Below, piece by piece: positions 51,471 to 59,755 of a stretch of DNA of 64,000 bases. The position numbers and the translations under genes are program-made. The stretch is taken from NCBI RefSeq assembly GCF_040932035.1, contig NZ_JBFRBB010000002.1:248001-312000 (forward strand). Direction: 5' to 3'. The notes beneath the pieces were generated by a model that saw only the letters and a list, made by a program, of their open reading frames with translations, had not been told where the DNA came from and did not search any database. This stretch comes from Hoeflea_A sp040932035. GTDB taxonomy: Bacteria > Pseudomonadota > Alphaproteobacteria > Rhizobiales > Rhizobiaceae. Position 1 is the first letter of the stretch. Every line of letters starts with the position of its first letter.

Positions 51471-51572
51471 TCAGAGACCACCGAAAAGGTAGATCAATGC
51501 CAGCAAGCTCACAAACCCAATCACTGCACGGGCGGTTACGCCCCAGCAAGATTTTTGGACTGTATCTTCCAT
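51471..51572 (-). CDS. Predicted 33-residue membrane protein
   Basis: MEDTVQKSCWGVTARAVIGF begins the protein, and VSLLALIYLFGGL ends it. ATG 51572 is preceded by GGAG at a good distance, and a strong terminator follows the stop. Residues about 14-31 form a single transmembrane helix. The start, ribosome site and terminator together support a real gene. No family is recognised. It may be a regulator of a membrane complex, as is common for short single-helix proteins, but no partner is indicated. Confidence 0.55.
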   Translation of the reverse strand: MEDTVQKSCWGVTARAVIGFVSLLALIYLFGGL

Positions 51573-51765
51573 ATTGGCTCCGAAAGATGCCTCATCATAA
51601 CCACCGGTAAAATTTTTCGCCCCGTGGTGGGGCAGTCTTCTAGACGAACGGTTTCGTCTTCGCAACTGCAAAAATGGCGGTTTCGTGGCAGATTTCCTAT
51701 ACCCGATTCACACTTTATTAATTATATCAGTTGGTTCACCCGGCCTGAGGCATCCGCCATGCGGC

Positions 51766-51797
51766 GCATTTTTGTGCATTTCGTGGCAAAAATGCAC
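51766..51797. repeat. Nested inverted repeats upstream of the DUF599 gene
   Basis: GCATTTTTG / CAAAAATGC (51766-51795) and GTGCATTT / AAATGCAC (51774-51797) overlap. They lie 65-95 bp upstream of the DUF599 start and may be an operator or part of a promoter. The rest of the 288-bp gap (51573-51860) has an AT-rich stretch near 51715-51725 suited to a promoter. Confidence 0.4.
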
Positions 51798-51839
51798 TTT
51801 AACAGGCAATTTCATGGTCCGCATTTGGTCCATCAGTGC

Positions 51840-51867
51840 GACTCATGACACATCTATGACATGAGTC
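51840..51867. repeat. Inverted repeat over the DUF599 start codon
   Basis: GACTCATG and CATGAGTC, with a 12-base loop, straddle the ATG at 51861. In the mRNA the start codon would lie in the stem. No Shine-Dalgarno is visible nearby. This could restrict translation or mark an operator. Confidence 0.45.
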
Positions 51868-52553
51868 ATTTGGATTTCATCGCTGTGTTTGTCTGCTTTG
51901 TCGGCTGGGTTCTGTTTGCCTGGTCCATCGACCGAAAACACGGCTTCATGCCTGTGAGTTTAAGCCAGGCCATGAACATTCACAGAGCCCGCTGGCTAGA
52001 GAACTGCCTGTGCCGTGACCTCAAAATGATCGACACAAGCATCCTTGCCGGGCTTCAACAGGGCACCGGTTTCTTTGCATCGACCGCGCTATTTGCAATT
52101 GGAGGCTGTTTTGCCCTGCTTGGCGCCACAGATCAGGTTTTGGGAGTCCTGTCGGGTATCCCCTTGAGCGTACCGGCAGAACGTGATGCATTTGAGCTCA
52201 AGGTTGCCGGCTTGCTCATCATATTTGCCTATTCCTTTTTCAAGTTTGGCTGGTCCTACAGGCTATTCAACTACTGTCAGATCCTCATCGGCTGCATTCC
52301 AATGGTCGATGAGGTCGAAAAGAACAGGGAACACGCCCAGCTCGCCGTTCGGCGGGCCGTGGAAATCAATATTCTGGCCGGCAAACATTTTAACGCAGGT
52401 TTCCGCGCGATCTTCATTTCACTCGGCTATATCGGCTGGTTCATCGGCCCGGTGGTGTTTTTAATTTCCACCGCGCTGGTGATGATCGTGCTGGTTCGCA
52501 GACAGTATTTTTCTGCAGCGCGCCGAGCCTTGATGTCTGGCGTTGACATCTGA
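51861..52553 (+). CDS. DUF599 family membrane protein
   Basis: 230 residues. Four hydrophobic helices (about 5-22, 70-90, 115-132, 186-212). Conserved family segments: MNIHRARWLENCLCRDLKMIDTSI (in part), LQQGTGFFASTALFAIGG and the C-terminal NAGFRAIFISLGYIGWFIGP (in part). Proteins of this family are common in Gram-negative bacteria and have no established function. It precedes the DMT exporter operon by 146 bp and may have its own promoter, given the repeats upstream. Confidence 0.8.
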   Translation: MSHLDFIAVFVCFVGWVLFAWSIDRKHGFMPVSLSQAMNIHRARWLENCLCRDLKMIDTSILAGLQQGTGFFASTALFAIGGCFALLGATDQVLGVLSGIPLSVPAERDAFELKVAGLLIIFAYSFFKFGWSYRLFNYCQILIGCIPMVDEVEKNREHAQLAVRRAVEINILAGKHFNAGFRAIFISLGYIGWFIGPVVFLISTALVMIVLVRRQYFSAARRALMSGVDI

Positions 52554-52699
52554 GCTACGGCGTTCCAGTTTCCCGCTGTCGTCGATGCCGAACGGAGCGA
52601 AGGCGCAGGTCACTGTCATCTTGTTCAACGTGCGAGTGAACACTGATATCAGCGCGTGGGGCAATTCCGGCATTCATTCACTCCGGCAACAGGTGTCGC

Positions 52700-53617
52700 T
52701 TGAACAGGATCCAACACGCAACCGTCGCAGACCTTCTTCTGGTGGCGCTGGCTGCGCTGATCTGGGCTTCGGCATTTACAGCAATCAAGGTTGCCGTCGT
52801 TGAAACCGGCCCATATTGGCTGGCAGCAATCCGAGTCACGATCGGGTTTCTGGTCCTGCTGCCCTATGCGCTGTGGAAAGGTTTCATCTTCCCCTCACAG
52901 CCAAAGATGTGGCTGTTGTTCATCGGCATGTCGTTTCTCTATGTCGTAATTCCCTTTTTGCTGATCTCGTGGGCAGAACTTTCCATTGACGCGGGAATAA
53001 CGTCGCTGCTGATGGGAACCGGCCCCTTCTTCGCCCTCATCGGGAGCCATGTCTTTACGAACGACGACAAGCTTACACCTATGAAGGCTATGGGCGTTGC
53101 ACTGGGGTTTTGCGGGGTTCTGACTATCGTCGGCGTGGACGCCCTCTCCGGTCTCGGCCGATCCAATCTTCTGGCTCAACTGGCCTGCTTCATGGGCTCC
53201 ATGTGTTATGTCGCCGCCGGACTGCTCATTCGCAAAATCGATATCCCTCCTGGAAGGCTCGCCTGCCTCGCACTTGGCGTTTCCAGCTTTGCCCTGATTG
53301 CCATTGCCCTTGTGGCCGACGGTGCACCGACCTTGGACATTTCCGGCGAAGGTATGTTCGCACTCGTCTATCTCGGTCTCTTGCCAACCGGATTTGCCTA
53401 TCTGCTGCGGTTTTATCTCATTCGCAAGATCGGTTACTCCACATTTGCGATCGGCCTCAACCTAATCCCCGTTTTCGGCATATTCCTCGGCGTCTGGTTA
53501 CTTGGTGAGCCACTGTCCCTTCGCATTGTGCTGGCGCTGGCACTTGTGGTGTGCGGCCTCTTCATTTCCAGGTTAGGGCCGAAAAAGAACCAGACAGAAG
53601 CGGTTGCCCATGACTGA
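52700..53617 (+). CDS. EamA/DMT family exporter
   Basis: 305 residues from TTG 52700, with CAGGTG upstream; no ATG lies nearby in frame. Ten transmembrane helices arranged as two EamA repeats: LALAALIWASAFTAIKVAVVETG-like LVALAALIWASAFTAIKVAV in the first, and the second repeat from about residue 150 (LACFMGSMCYVAAGLLIRK). Known members export amino acids, purines or drugs. It overlaps the start of the DUF1624 gene by 8 bp (ATGACTGA), so the genes are coupled. Confidence 0.85.
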   Translation: MNRIQHATVADLLLVALAALIWASAFTAIKVAVVETGPYWLAAIRVTIGFLVLLPYALWKGFIFPSQPKMWLLFIGMSFLYVVIPFLLISWAELSIDAGITSLLMGTGPFFALIGSHVFTNDDKLTPMKAMGVALGFCGVLTIVGVDALSGLGRSNLLAQLACFMGSMCYVAAGLLIRKIDIPPGRLACLALGVSSFALIAIALVADGAPTLDISGEGMFALVYLGLLPTGFAYLLRFYLIRKIGYSTFAIGLNLIPVFGIFLGVWLLGEPLSLRIVLALALVVCGLFISRLGPKKNQTEAVAHD

Positions 53618-54596
53618 CTTGACCCATCCCATTCCCGCCAAACAGCGTGTCGTCCTTGTCGATGTCGCCAGGGGCCTCGCTCTTCTGGCGATGGCTATTT
53701 ACCATTTTGCATGGGACCTGGAGTTCTTCGGATACGCGCCGTCAGGCATGACGGCATTTGGCGGCTGGAAGTTTTTTGCACGCAGCATCGCGGGCAGCTT
53801 TCTCTTCCTGGTCGGTGTCAGCCTCGTGCTTGGCCACGGCAGGGCGATACGCTGGCGTCCATTTGCGATACGGCTTGCGATGATCGTTGCCGCAGCCGCC
53901 GCAATCACGGCGCTGACTTTTTATGCCATGCCGGACAGATACATCTTTTTCGGTATCCTTCACTGTATTGCGGTTTCCAGCGTGCTGGGACTGGTCTTTC
54001 TGCGGCTTCCCGTGGTTCTGACGGCCCTCACCGCCGCCGTCATCCTCTTTGCTGGCCCATATATCGCTTCACCGTTTTTCAATCAGGGGGCGCTCCTGTG
54101 GCTGGGCCTGTCGACACAGCAGATTTTGTCCAATGATTTTGTCCCCATTTTTCCATGGTTCGGTGCGGTTCTGCTCGGTATCGGAGCGGCGAAGGCCGGA
54201 CAGCAGATGGGGTTGTTTGCGTGGCTTGCGTCAATCTATCGCGGTGAAAACCGGGCTGGCCGGCCGCTGGCATTCGCCGGTCGCCACAGTCTTGCCTTCT
54301 ATCTGCTGCATCAACCGGTGCTGATCAGCCTGGTTTACCTAGCAAGTCTGGTCTTTCCTGCACCCGCCGCCGATCCCATCGCAAGTAATATCAGGAGTTG
54401 CAACCACACCTGCGTTCAGAACAATCCCGCTGAATTCTGTAGTCGGTTCTGTGACTGCACCATAAATGAGCTTGTCAGGGCTGACCTGATTGATGCGGCA
54501 CGAAAATCCCAATCATCCGGTGAACAGGACGCCGGGATAAATGAGATAGTCAATACATGTACTGCATCAGCATTCGAGGAAACCAGGGCGGAATGA
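53610..54596 (+). CDS. DUF1624 (heparan-alpha-glucosaminide N-acetyltransferase-like) membrane protein with Cys-rich tail
   Basis: 328 residues from ATG 53610 (MTDLTHPIPAKQR), overlapping the exporter stop; an in-frame TTG at 53604 is less likely. About seven to eight helices in residues 15-250 with the DUF1624 signs VDVARGLALLAMAIYHFAWDL (in part) and RHSLAFYLLHQPVLISLVYL. After the membrane part, residues 251-328 form a soluble tail with cysteines 264, 268, 277, 281, 283 and 317 (CxxxC, then CxxxCxC), a possible metal site. The methyltransferase-like gene starts in an ATGA overlap with its stop. Substrate unknown. Confidence 0.82.
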   Translation: MTDLTHPIPAKQRVVLVDVARGLALLAMAIYHFAWDLEFFGYAPSGMTAFGGWKFFARSIAGSFLFLVGVSLVLGHGRAIRWRPFAIRLAMIVAAAAAITALTFYAMPDRYIFFGILHCIAVSSVLGLVFLRLPVVLTALTAAVILFAGPYIASPFFNQGALLWLGLSTQQILSNDFVPIFPWFGAVLLGIGAAKAGQQMGLFAWLASIYRGENRAGRPLAFAGRHSLAFYLLHQPVLISLVYLASLVFPAPAADPIASNIRSCNHTCVQNNPAEFCSRFCDCTINELVRADLIDAARKSQSSGEQDAGINEIVNTCTASAFEETRAE

Positions 54597-55060
54597 ACGC
54601 GTATCGGGCAAAGCCGAATAACATACCCTGGCCGCCAATCATCGCCCTTGCGGCAGTGCTGCTTTCCGTATCCGCAGGCATGTTTATTGAATTGCCGTTT
54701 TTTCATGGACCGGCATTCCGCATTGCAGGCGTTGCACTGCTTGTTTTGGTTGTTGCCGTGGATATCTGGTCCATCTCAACGCTTCGCGCAGCGCACACGA
54801 CGGTCATGCCAACCAGGAAGTCCACCCAACTGGTCACTGCCGGTCCGTTCGGTTTCAGCCGCAATCCGATCTATCTCGGAAATGTCCTGTTACTTCTGGC
54901 GCTTGGTCTGATCCTGGCAAACGCATGGTTTTTGATATTCGCAGCCTTGGCTGCGATCGGCATTCAGAAATTCGCCATAGATCGGGAAGAGCTGCATTTG
55001 CTTGCGGTTTTTGGGGCAGAGTATGAATCCTATTGCCGCCGCGTAAGGCGGTGGCTGTAA
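54593..55060 (+). CDS. Isoprenylcysteine carboxylmethyltransferase-like integral membrane methyltransferase
   Basis: 155 residues from ATG 54593, overlapping the previous stop by ATGA. Three or four hydrophobic helices. The PEMT/ICMT motif is present: STQLVTAGPFGFSRNPIYLGNVL (in part), with the SAM-binding region KFAIDREELHLLAVFGAEYESYCRRVRRWL (in part). Bacterial members methylate unknown small molecules or phospholipids. It closes a three-gene operon (exporter, DUF1624, methyltransferase) that may modify and export one compound; this is inference. Confidence 0.82.
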   Translation: MNAYRAKPNNIPWPPIIALAAVLLSVSAGMFIELPFFHGPAFRIAGVALLVLVVAVDIWSISTLRAAHTTVMPTRKSTQLVTAGPFGFSRNPIYLGNVLLLLALGLILANAWFLIFAALAAIGIQKFAIDREELHLLAVFGAEYESYCRRVRRWL

Positions 55061-55086
55061 TCCGATTCAGATCTCGGCTCTGGGAA

Positions 55087-55473
55087 TCAGGTTCCGACGC
55101 GCAGTTCCGCCAAACGGGCAAGACATGCTTCATCGACATTGTCGAGCTCCGCAAGTGTGTCCTCAATATCCTGCCGCTTCTGATTGAGCTGCTCGCGCTT
55201 TTCCTTGACGCGTTTCATCATCAGTTCAAGCTGGCCAAGTTCGCCGGGCGGCCCTTTGTAGATGTCAATGATCTCACGGATTTCTGCAATAGTGAAACCG
55301 AGGCGGCGGCCACGCAGGATTTCCTTGATTAGATGCCGGTCGGAAGCCCTGAACAGCCGTGTACGGCCACGGCGGTCAGGCTGGATAAGGCCTTCATCCT
55401 CGTAGAAGCGCAAAGTACGCGTGGACACGCCGAATTCGCGCGTCAACTCAGTAATGGTATAATACTTGCGCAC
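55087..55473 (-). CDS. MerR family transcriptional regulator
   Basis: 128 residues. N-terminal winged helix: YYTITELTREFGVSTRTLRFYEDEG, LIQPDRRGRTRLFRASDRH and a coiled-coil dimerisation helix (about 78-120, LELMMKRVKEKREQLNQKRQDIEDTL in part). The short length and lack of effector cysteines resemble the LiuR-type MerR proteins that control branched-chain amino acid or acyl-CoA breakdown in proteobacteria. An inverted repeat TTGACTTT-N10-AAAGTCAA lies 33 bp upstream of its start, suggesting autoregulation. Confidence 0.85.
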   Translation of the reverse strand: MRKYYTITELTREFGVSTRTLRFYEDEGLIQPDRRGRTRLFRASDRHLIKEILRGRRLGFTIAEIREIIDIYKGPPGELGQLELMMKRVKEKREQLNQKRQDIEDTLAELDNVDEACLARLAELRVGT

Positions 55474-55505
55474 ATTGATTCCTGTAATTGCGGTGTTTAT
55501 GAATT

Positions 55506-55531
55506 TTGACTTTCTTTTACGTAAAAGTCAA
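55506..55531. promoter_or_regulatory. Nested palindrome, probable MerR/LiuR-type operator
   Basis: Outer arms TTGACTTT (55506-55513) and AAAGTCAA (55524-55531) enclose, and partly share, the 14-bp palindrome CTTTTACGTAAAAG (55514-55527). The TTGAC...GTCAA arms with a TTACGTAA centre look like LiuR-type sites. It lies upstream of the MerR gene and about 60 bp from the end of the mgtE gene. Confidence 0.65.
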
Positions 55532-55589
55532 TTATTTGGAACATAAATGAAACTGGTGGCAGTTGTCCAAGGCATCACGGTTGCGATAT

Positions 55590-57011
55590 CTACCCGCCAA
55601 GCAACCCGAACCACCATCCGGCCAGGCCGAGGAAAGCAAAAAAGCCGACCACATCGGTCACGGTGGTGACGAAGACCGCAGAGGCTATTGCCGGATCAAT
55701 GTTCAGCTTGTCGAGCAACAGTGGCAGTAAGATACCGGCGAGACCTGCAGCCAGCATGTTAATCACCATGGCCATCCCGATAACGAGCCCAAGCTGTCCG
55801 TTACCGAACCATGCATAAGCCAGCAATGCGACGACAAAGGCAAACAGAACGCCGTTGATGAAACCGACGGCAACCTCACGGCGGATGATCCGCCCCGCAT
55901 TGTAGATATCGATATCCTTCGTTGCCAGCGCCCGGACCGTGACGGTGAGTGTTTGTGTGCCGGCATTGCCCCCCATGGATGCCACAATGGGCATCAATAC
56001 CGCGAGCGCTACCATCTGCTCAATCGTGGCGTCGAAAAGGCCGATAACCAGTGATGCGAGGACAGCCGTACCCAGATTGACCATCAGCCACGGAAAGCGC
56101 GACCGCACGGTCGCTGCCACGGCATCAGAAAGCTCTTCGTCACCGACACCACCGAGGCGCATAATGTCTTCTTCAGCCTCTTCCTGGATCACATCGACGA
56201 CATCGTCAATCGTGAGAACACCGACCAGGCGGTCGTTTTCATCGACGACTGCGGCTGACAAAAGGTCATATTGTTCAACAAGTTGCGCGGCTTCTTCCTG
56301 GTCCATCTCCGCCGGGATAGGATGGCTCGTCTCATGCATGATCGTTTCGATCTTGATTTCCCGCTTGCTGCGCAAAATGCGGTCGAGGTCGACGGCTCCC
56401 AGCAAACGGAAAGTTGGATCAATAACGAAGATCTGCGCAAAGGAGTCCGGCAGGTCATCTTCCTCGCGCATATAGTCGATGGTCTGACCGACGCTCCAAA
56501 ATGGCGGCACGGCGACGAACTCGGTCTGCATGCGGCGCCCGGCCGTATCGTCCGGATAGTCCAGCGAACGGCGCAACCGGATGCGCTCGGTAAACGGAAG
56601 CTTTTCCAGGATGTCTTTCTGGTCGGCCTCGTCAAGGTCTTCAAGAATATAGACCGCGTCATCAGAATCGAGCTCACCAAGACCCTCAGCCACCTTTTCA
56701 TTCGGCAGGTCTTCGACAATCTCGCGGCGGATGGCTTCGTCGACTTCCGTCAGTGCGGTGAAATCGAAATCGTCCCCCATCAGCCGGACGATGGCGTGCC
56801 GTTGTTCGGGTTGCAGGGATTCAATCAGATCGCCAAGTTCGGATTCGTGCAGGCTTGAAACCTGATTTTTGAGAAACAGAACGTCCCGGTCAGCAATGGC
56901 CGCACCAACCCGTGCGACGTAGTCGGCGCGAATTACGCCGTCTTCATCGTAAATCTCGTGGCGGTCGGGTGTGTGTTCCCCGGCCGCGGATTGGACGGTC
57001 TGATCGTGCAT
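55590..57011 (-). CDS. mgtE: Magnesium transporter MgtE
   Basis: 473 residues. Standard order: N domain (about 25-150) with helical EDLPNEKVAEGLGELDSDDAVYILEDL, two CBS domains (about 150-280), and a five-helix membrane domain (about 300-473). The membrane part has the conserved ALAVLMPIVASMGGNAGTQTL-like stretch (read as LAVLMPIVASMGGNAGTQTL) lining the Mg2+ pore. The CBS and N domains gate the channel by cytoplasmic Mg2+. Transcribed alone on the minus strand. Confidence 0.93.
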   Translation of the reverse strand: MHDQTVQSAAGEHTPDRHEIYDEDGVIRADYVARVGAAIADRDVLFLKNQVSSLHESELGDLIESLQPEQRHAIVRLMGDDFDFTALTEVDEAIRREIVEDLPNEKVAEGLGELDSDDAVYILEDLDEADQKDILEKLPFTERIRLRRSLDYPDDTAGRRMQTEFVAVPPFWSVGQTIDYMREEDDLPDSFAQIFVIDPTFRLLGAVDLDRILRSKREIKIETIMHETSHPIPAEMDQEEAAQLVEQYDLLSAAVVDENDRLVGVLTIDDVVDVIQEEAEEDIMRLGGVGDEELSDAVAATVRSRFPWLMVNLGTAVLASLVIGLFDATIEQMVALAVLMPIVASMGGNAGTQTLTVTVRALATKDIDIYNAGRIIRREVAVGFINGVLFAFVVALLAYAWFGNGQLGLVIGMAMVINMLAAGLAGILLPLLLDKLNIDPAIASAVFVTTVTDVVGFFAFLGLAGWWFGLLGG

Positions 57012-57174
57012 TGTGTTCGAATCTGACGTGCTTCATCTCGGTTTTTGGACCTTAGAGGCAGAAGCGCACAAATAGAACCATCCGATTCAGGAAAGTCGGC
57101 CTATTCAAGCTTCTTTTCGGCCTCTGCCACGAGATATTTGTTTCAGACCACCGGCGGCAATGGTTGATTTGCCT

Positions 57175-58218
57175 TCAGGCGCGCAGAACATTTTCAAGTG
57201 CCGAGGCTTCGCTCAGAATGCGGCTGAAGTCGGCACGGTCGACATTGCCACCGGAAACAACAACGACAACGGTTCTGCCAGCAAATTGCCGGCGCTGTTG
57301 CAAGAGGGCGGCCAGGGCAGCACAGCCTCCGGGTTCAGCCACCAGCTTCATGCGGTCGAAGAGCACCGCCATTGCGTCCATAACCTCACGGTCGGAAACG
57401 CTGAAGCCGCCCGAGACAAACCGTTTGATGATATCGAAGGTGATCCAGCCGGGCTGCGGTGTCACGATCGCATCGCAGATGGTCGGCGCACCCACCGTCA
57501 CGGAAACGAGCTGATCGGCGGCCAGTGACTGGATGACATCATCATAGCCTTCAGGCTCAGCACACCAGATGCGCGTCAGCGGCATATGCGCTTTGACTGC
57601 GGTGGAAAGCCCTGACAACAACCCACCGCCTCCCACCGGACACAGAATGTCGTCAACGCTGATATTCATGTAATCGGCCTGACGTGTAATCTCGAGCCCT
57701 ACGGTCCCCTGGCCGGAGATGACGTCGACATCATCAAACGGTGCAACGATGGATGCTCCGCGCTCACTGGCCATCCGTTCGGCCAGCGCTTGCCGGTCAT
57801 CCTTGTTGCGTTCGAAAAACACCACCTCCGCACCATAGTCGCGGGTGTTCTCGATCTTGATGGTTGGGGCATCACTCGGCATGAGAATAGTCGCCGGAAT
57901 GCCAAGGAGACCGGCAGCAGCCGCAACCCCCTGCGCGTGATTTCCGGATGAGTATGCAACGACACCTGCATGACGCCTCTCCATGGGAAGACGCGACAGC
58001 TTTGTATAGGCACCGCGAAATTTGAACGAGCCCGTTCGCTGCAAACACTCCGGTTTGAACAGAATGCGCATACCCAGCGCCTCGTTAAGCTGAGTGGATT
58101 CCAGCAGAGGCGTACGGACGGCAAGGCCATGAAGCCGCTCGGCAGCATCCTCGATGAGTTCCACCGTCACTTGGGTCCGGCCCCCAGCCGGTTCTTCATC
58201 CAGCATGTCATCACGCAT
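57175..58218 (-). CDS. PLP-dependent threonine/serine dehydratase family protein
   Basis: 347 residues from ATG 58218 (MRDDMLDEEPAG), directly after the mgsA stop (TAGGATG); the longer frame to 58299 lies inside mgsA. Fold type II PLP enzyme: Lys in TGSFKFRGAY, substrate loop SSGNHAQGVA, phosphate loop PVGGGGLLSG and a C-terminal Ser/Gly pair in VVVSGGNVD. No ACT regulatory domain, so it is the catabolic type (threonine ammonia-lyase, serine racemase or hydroxyaspartate dehydratase). Likely co-transcribed with mgsA. Confidence 0.85.
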   Translation of the reverse strand: MRDDMLDEEPAGGRTQVTVELIEDAAERLHGLAVRTPLLESTQLNEALGMRILFKPECLQRTGSFKFRGAYTKLSRLPMERRHAGVVAYSSGNHAQGVAAAAGLLGIPATILMPSDAPTIKIENTRDYGAEVVFFERNKDDRQALAERMASERGASIVAPFDDVDVISGQGTVGLEITRQADYMNISVDDILCPVGGGGLLSGLSTAVKAHMPLTRIWCAEPEGYDDVIQSLAADQLVSVTVGAPTICDAIVTPQPGWITFDIIKRFVSGGFSVSDREVMDAMAVLFDRMKLVAEPGGCAALAALLQQRRQFAGRTVVVVVSGGNVDRADFSRILSEASALENVLRA

Positions 58219-58219
58219 C

Positions 58220-58600
58220 CTAATCAGCCGCCAGATAGTGAAGCACCGCGTCTGCCGTGGACGGGCTGCAAGCCATGGGAAGGTCATAGACAATGGCAAG
58301 ACGGGTTAGCGCCTTTACATCGACATCATGAGGCATCGGCGAGAGCGGATCGACGAAAAAGACAAGGCCCTCTAGCCGTCCGTCCGCAATCATCGCGCCG
58401 ATTTGCTGATCTCCTCCAAGCGGCCCGCTTTTGAGCGGGCTGACCGACAAATCGGGATGTGCATCGGCGATACGTCCGCCCGTCGTTCCGGTCGCAACGA
58501 TTGACATGCCTCCAAGCACTTGTCTGTGTTTGCCTACCCATTCCACCATTTTGTCCTTGCAGGCATCATGGGCAATCAACGCGACCGTCTTAACGCTCAT
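58220..58600 (-). CDS. mgsA: Methylglyoxal synthase
   Basis: 126 residues, normal length. Motifs: ALIAHDACKDKMVEWV, TGTTGGRI (phosphate binding), SGPLGGDQQIGAMI with the catalytic Asp, and FFVDPLSPMPHDVDVKAL. It converts dihydroxyacetone phosphate to methylglyoxal as an overflow of glycolysis. The dehydratase gene follows immediately. No methylglyoxal-detoxifying gene is adjacent; the VOC protein at 28.3 kb is far away and not specific. Confidence 0.93.
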   Translation of the reverse strand: MSVKTVALIAHDACKDKMVEWVGKHRQVLGGMSIVATGTTGGRIADAHPDLSVSPLKSGPLGGDQQIGAMIADGRLEGLVFFVDPLSPMPHDVDVKALTRLAIVYDLPMACSPSTADAVLHYLAAD

Positions 58601-58634
58601 ATACTTTCCGTGGCTCTGGTAGCACAGTTAAAAT

Positions 58635-59129
58635 TCAGGCTTCTACAATGCCCGATAATTCTTTACGCATCGTCACCTTTTCAATGTCTTGTTGAAGGCT
58701 GGGCGAATACTTGACCGATAACGACGTAACCCTGTAGCCGAAACGTTTGTAGAATTCGATGGCATTGGTGTTGCGGGCAAGGGTCTCCAGCTCCGTGTGA
58801 TCAAAGCCGGCTTGAACAGCCCCCTCCTCCAGCGATTTGAGCAGCACAGTACCAACACCCTTGCGATAATGCTCCGGATTGATCCACAAATCCGAAATTC
58901 TGAAATCGAGTGCTTCGCGAGCACCCCACCCAACAATCGTACCCTGCATCAGGGCAGTCACAATCCGGTCCCAGCACTTGGTGGTGAAATCATGGTAGGC
59001 CGCGTGTGCATTTTCCCGAACCTTCGAGGCATCCCCGTCCCAATTCCTGACCGCATCCTCCCATGCCAGTATGCCTATATGCGCTAGCTGCCGCGACTCC
59101 TTCGCCAATGCCTGTCTGATCTCAATCAT
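58635..59129 (-). CDS. GNAT family N-acetyltransferase
   Basis: 164 residues from ATG 59129 (MIEIRQALAKESRQL), with GGAGGAG upstream. Acetyl-CoA binding is seen in DLWINPEHYRKGVGTVLLKSL (in part: YRKGVGTVLLKSLEEGA), followed by TLARNTNAIEFYKRFGYRV. Substrate unknown. It is transcribed leftward, upstream of mgsA by 34 bp, and may belong to that operon. Confidence 0.88.
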   Translation of the reverse strand: MIEIRQALAKESRQLAHIGILAWEDAVRNWDGDASKVRENAHAAYHDFTTKCWDRIVTALMQGTIVGWGAREALDFRISDLWINPEHYRKGVGTVLLKSLEEGAVQAGFDHTELETLARNTNAIEFYKRFGYRVTSLSVKYSPSLQQDIEKVTMRKELSGIVEA

Positions 59130-59500
59130 CTGATCTCCTCCAGGAAGAATCGAAATTAGACGCCCCTCTGCAACAATGCCGGTCATGGATTGCCAAAATC
59201 GTAATTGATACAATGACTACCCGCATCAGACATGCCGTTGAATCTGGCATATCCGCGCCTGCTATTGCAACTCACGTGCTCTCTGCAGTTGTCTCCGTGA
59301 CTTTACCTGGTTCGGCCGACATGTCCGAAAGATGAGACATCATGCGACTGCAGCAAGCGAAACACGGCCTGTGCGCATTGCCAGTCCGGCTCACGACAAT
59401 GTGACCTGTCAGAGCCCAACATTACGCCGATGTAATGCAACGGACAGGCGTCGACCACAATCAATCCCAACATCTGATTCATCAACAGGGAGTACCTGCT
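59130..59500. other. Intergenic region between the GNAT gene and the 48-residue gene
   Basis: 371 bp with divergent promoters for the leftward GNAT gene and the rightward small gene. No other gene is supported; short open frames here lack start signals and family features. Confidence 0.45.
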
Positions 59501-59647
59501 ATGAGACAGAAATATGCAAGATATGGCGAAAACTGCCCACCGGGATTCGACAATATCAATGATTACATGGCCCCTCGTCGGGCCGGCAAAGGATGGTTGA
59601 ATCGGGCCTACACCACCATAAGCCGCTGGCTTTCCAAGTGGAAATAA
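59501..59647 (+). CDS. 48-residue protein of unknown function
   Basis: ATG 59501 follows AACAGGGAG at a good distance, and a strong terminator lies 33 bp after the stop. The sequence opens MRQKYARYGENCPPGFDNIN and ends with a Trp-rich basic helix (AYTTISRWLSKWK). No signal peptide; the C-terminal helix is amphipathic and may touch membrane or nucleic acid. No known family is recognised. Start, ribosome site and terminator support a true small gene. Confidence 0.6.
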   Translation: MRQKYARYGENCPPGFDNINDYMAPRRAGKGWLNRAYTTISRWLSKWK

Positions 59648-59679
59648 CGCTGTCAGAACCCCGTGAGGCCAAGGCAATA

Positions 59680-59711
59680 AAAGACCCCGTCGGTGAAACC
59701 GCGGGGTCTTT
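59680..59711 (+). terminator. Rho-independent terminator of the 48-residue gene
   Basis: AAAGACCCCG pairs with CGGGGTCTTT around an inner CGG / CCG stem, followed by TTTGTTT. It is strong and also lies 45 bp beyond the leftward sufA stop, so it can serve both genes. Confidence 0.8.
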
Positions 59712-59755
59712 GTTTATTGCGGGATGCAACGGGAACTTTGGGTGGATCTGCGCGC

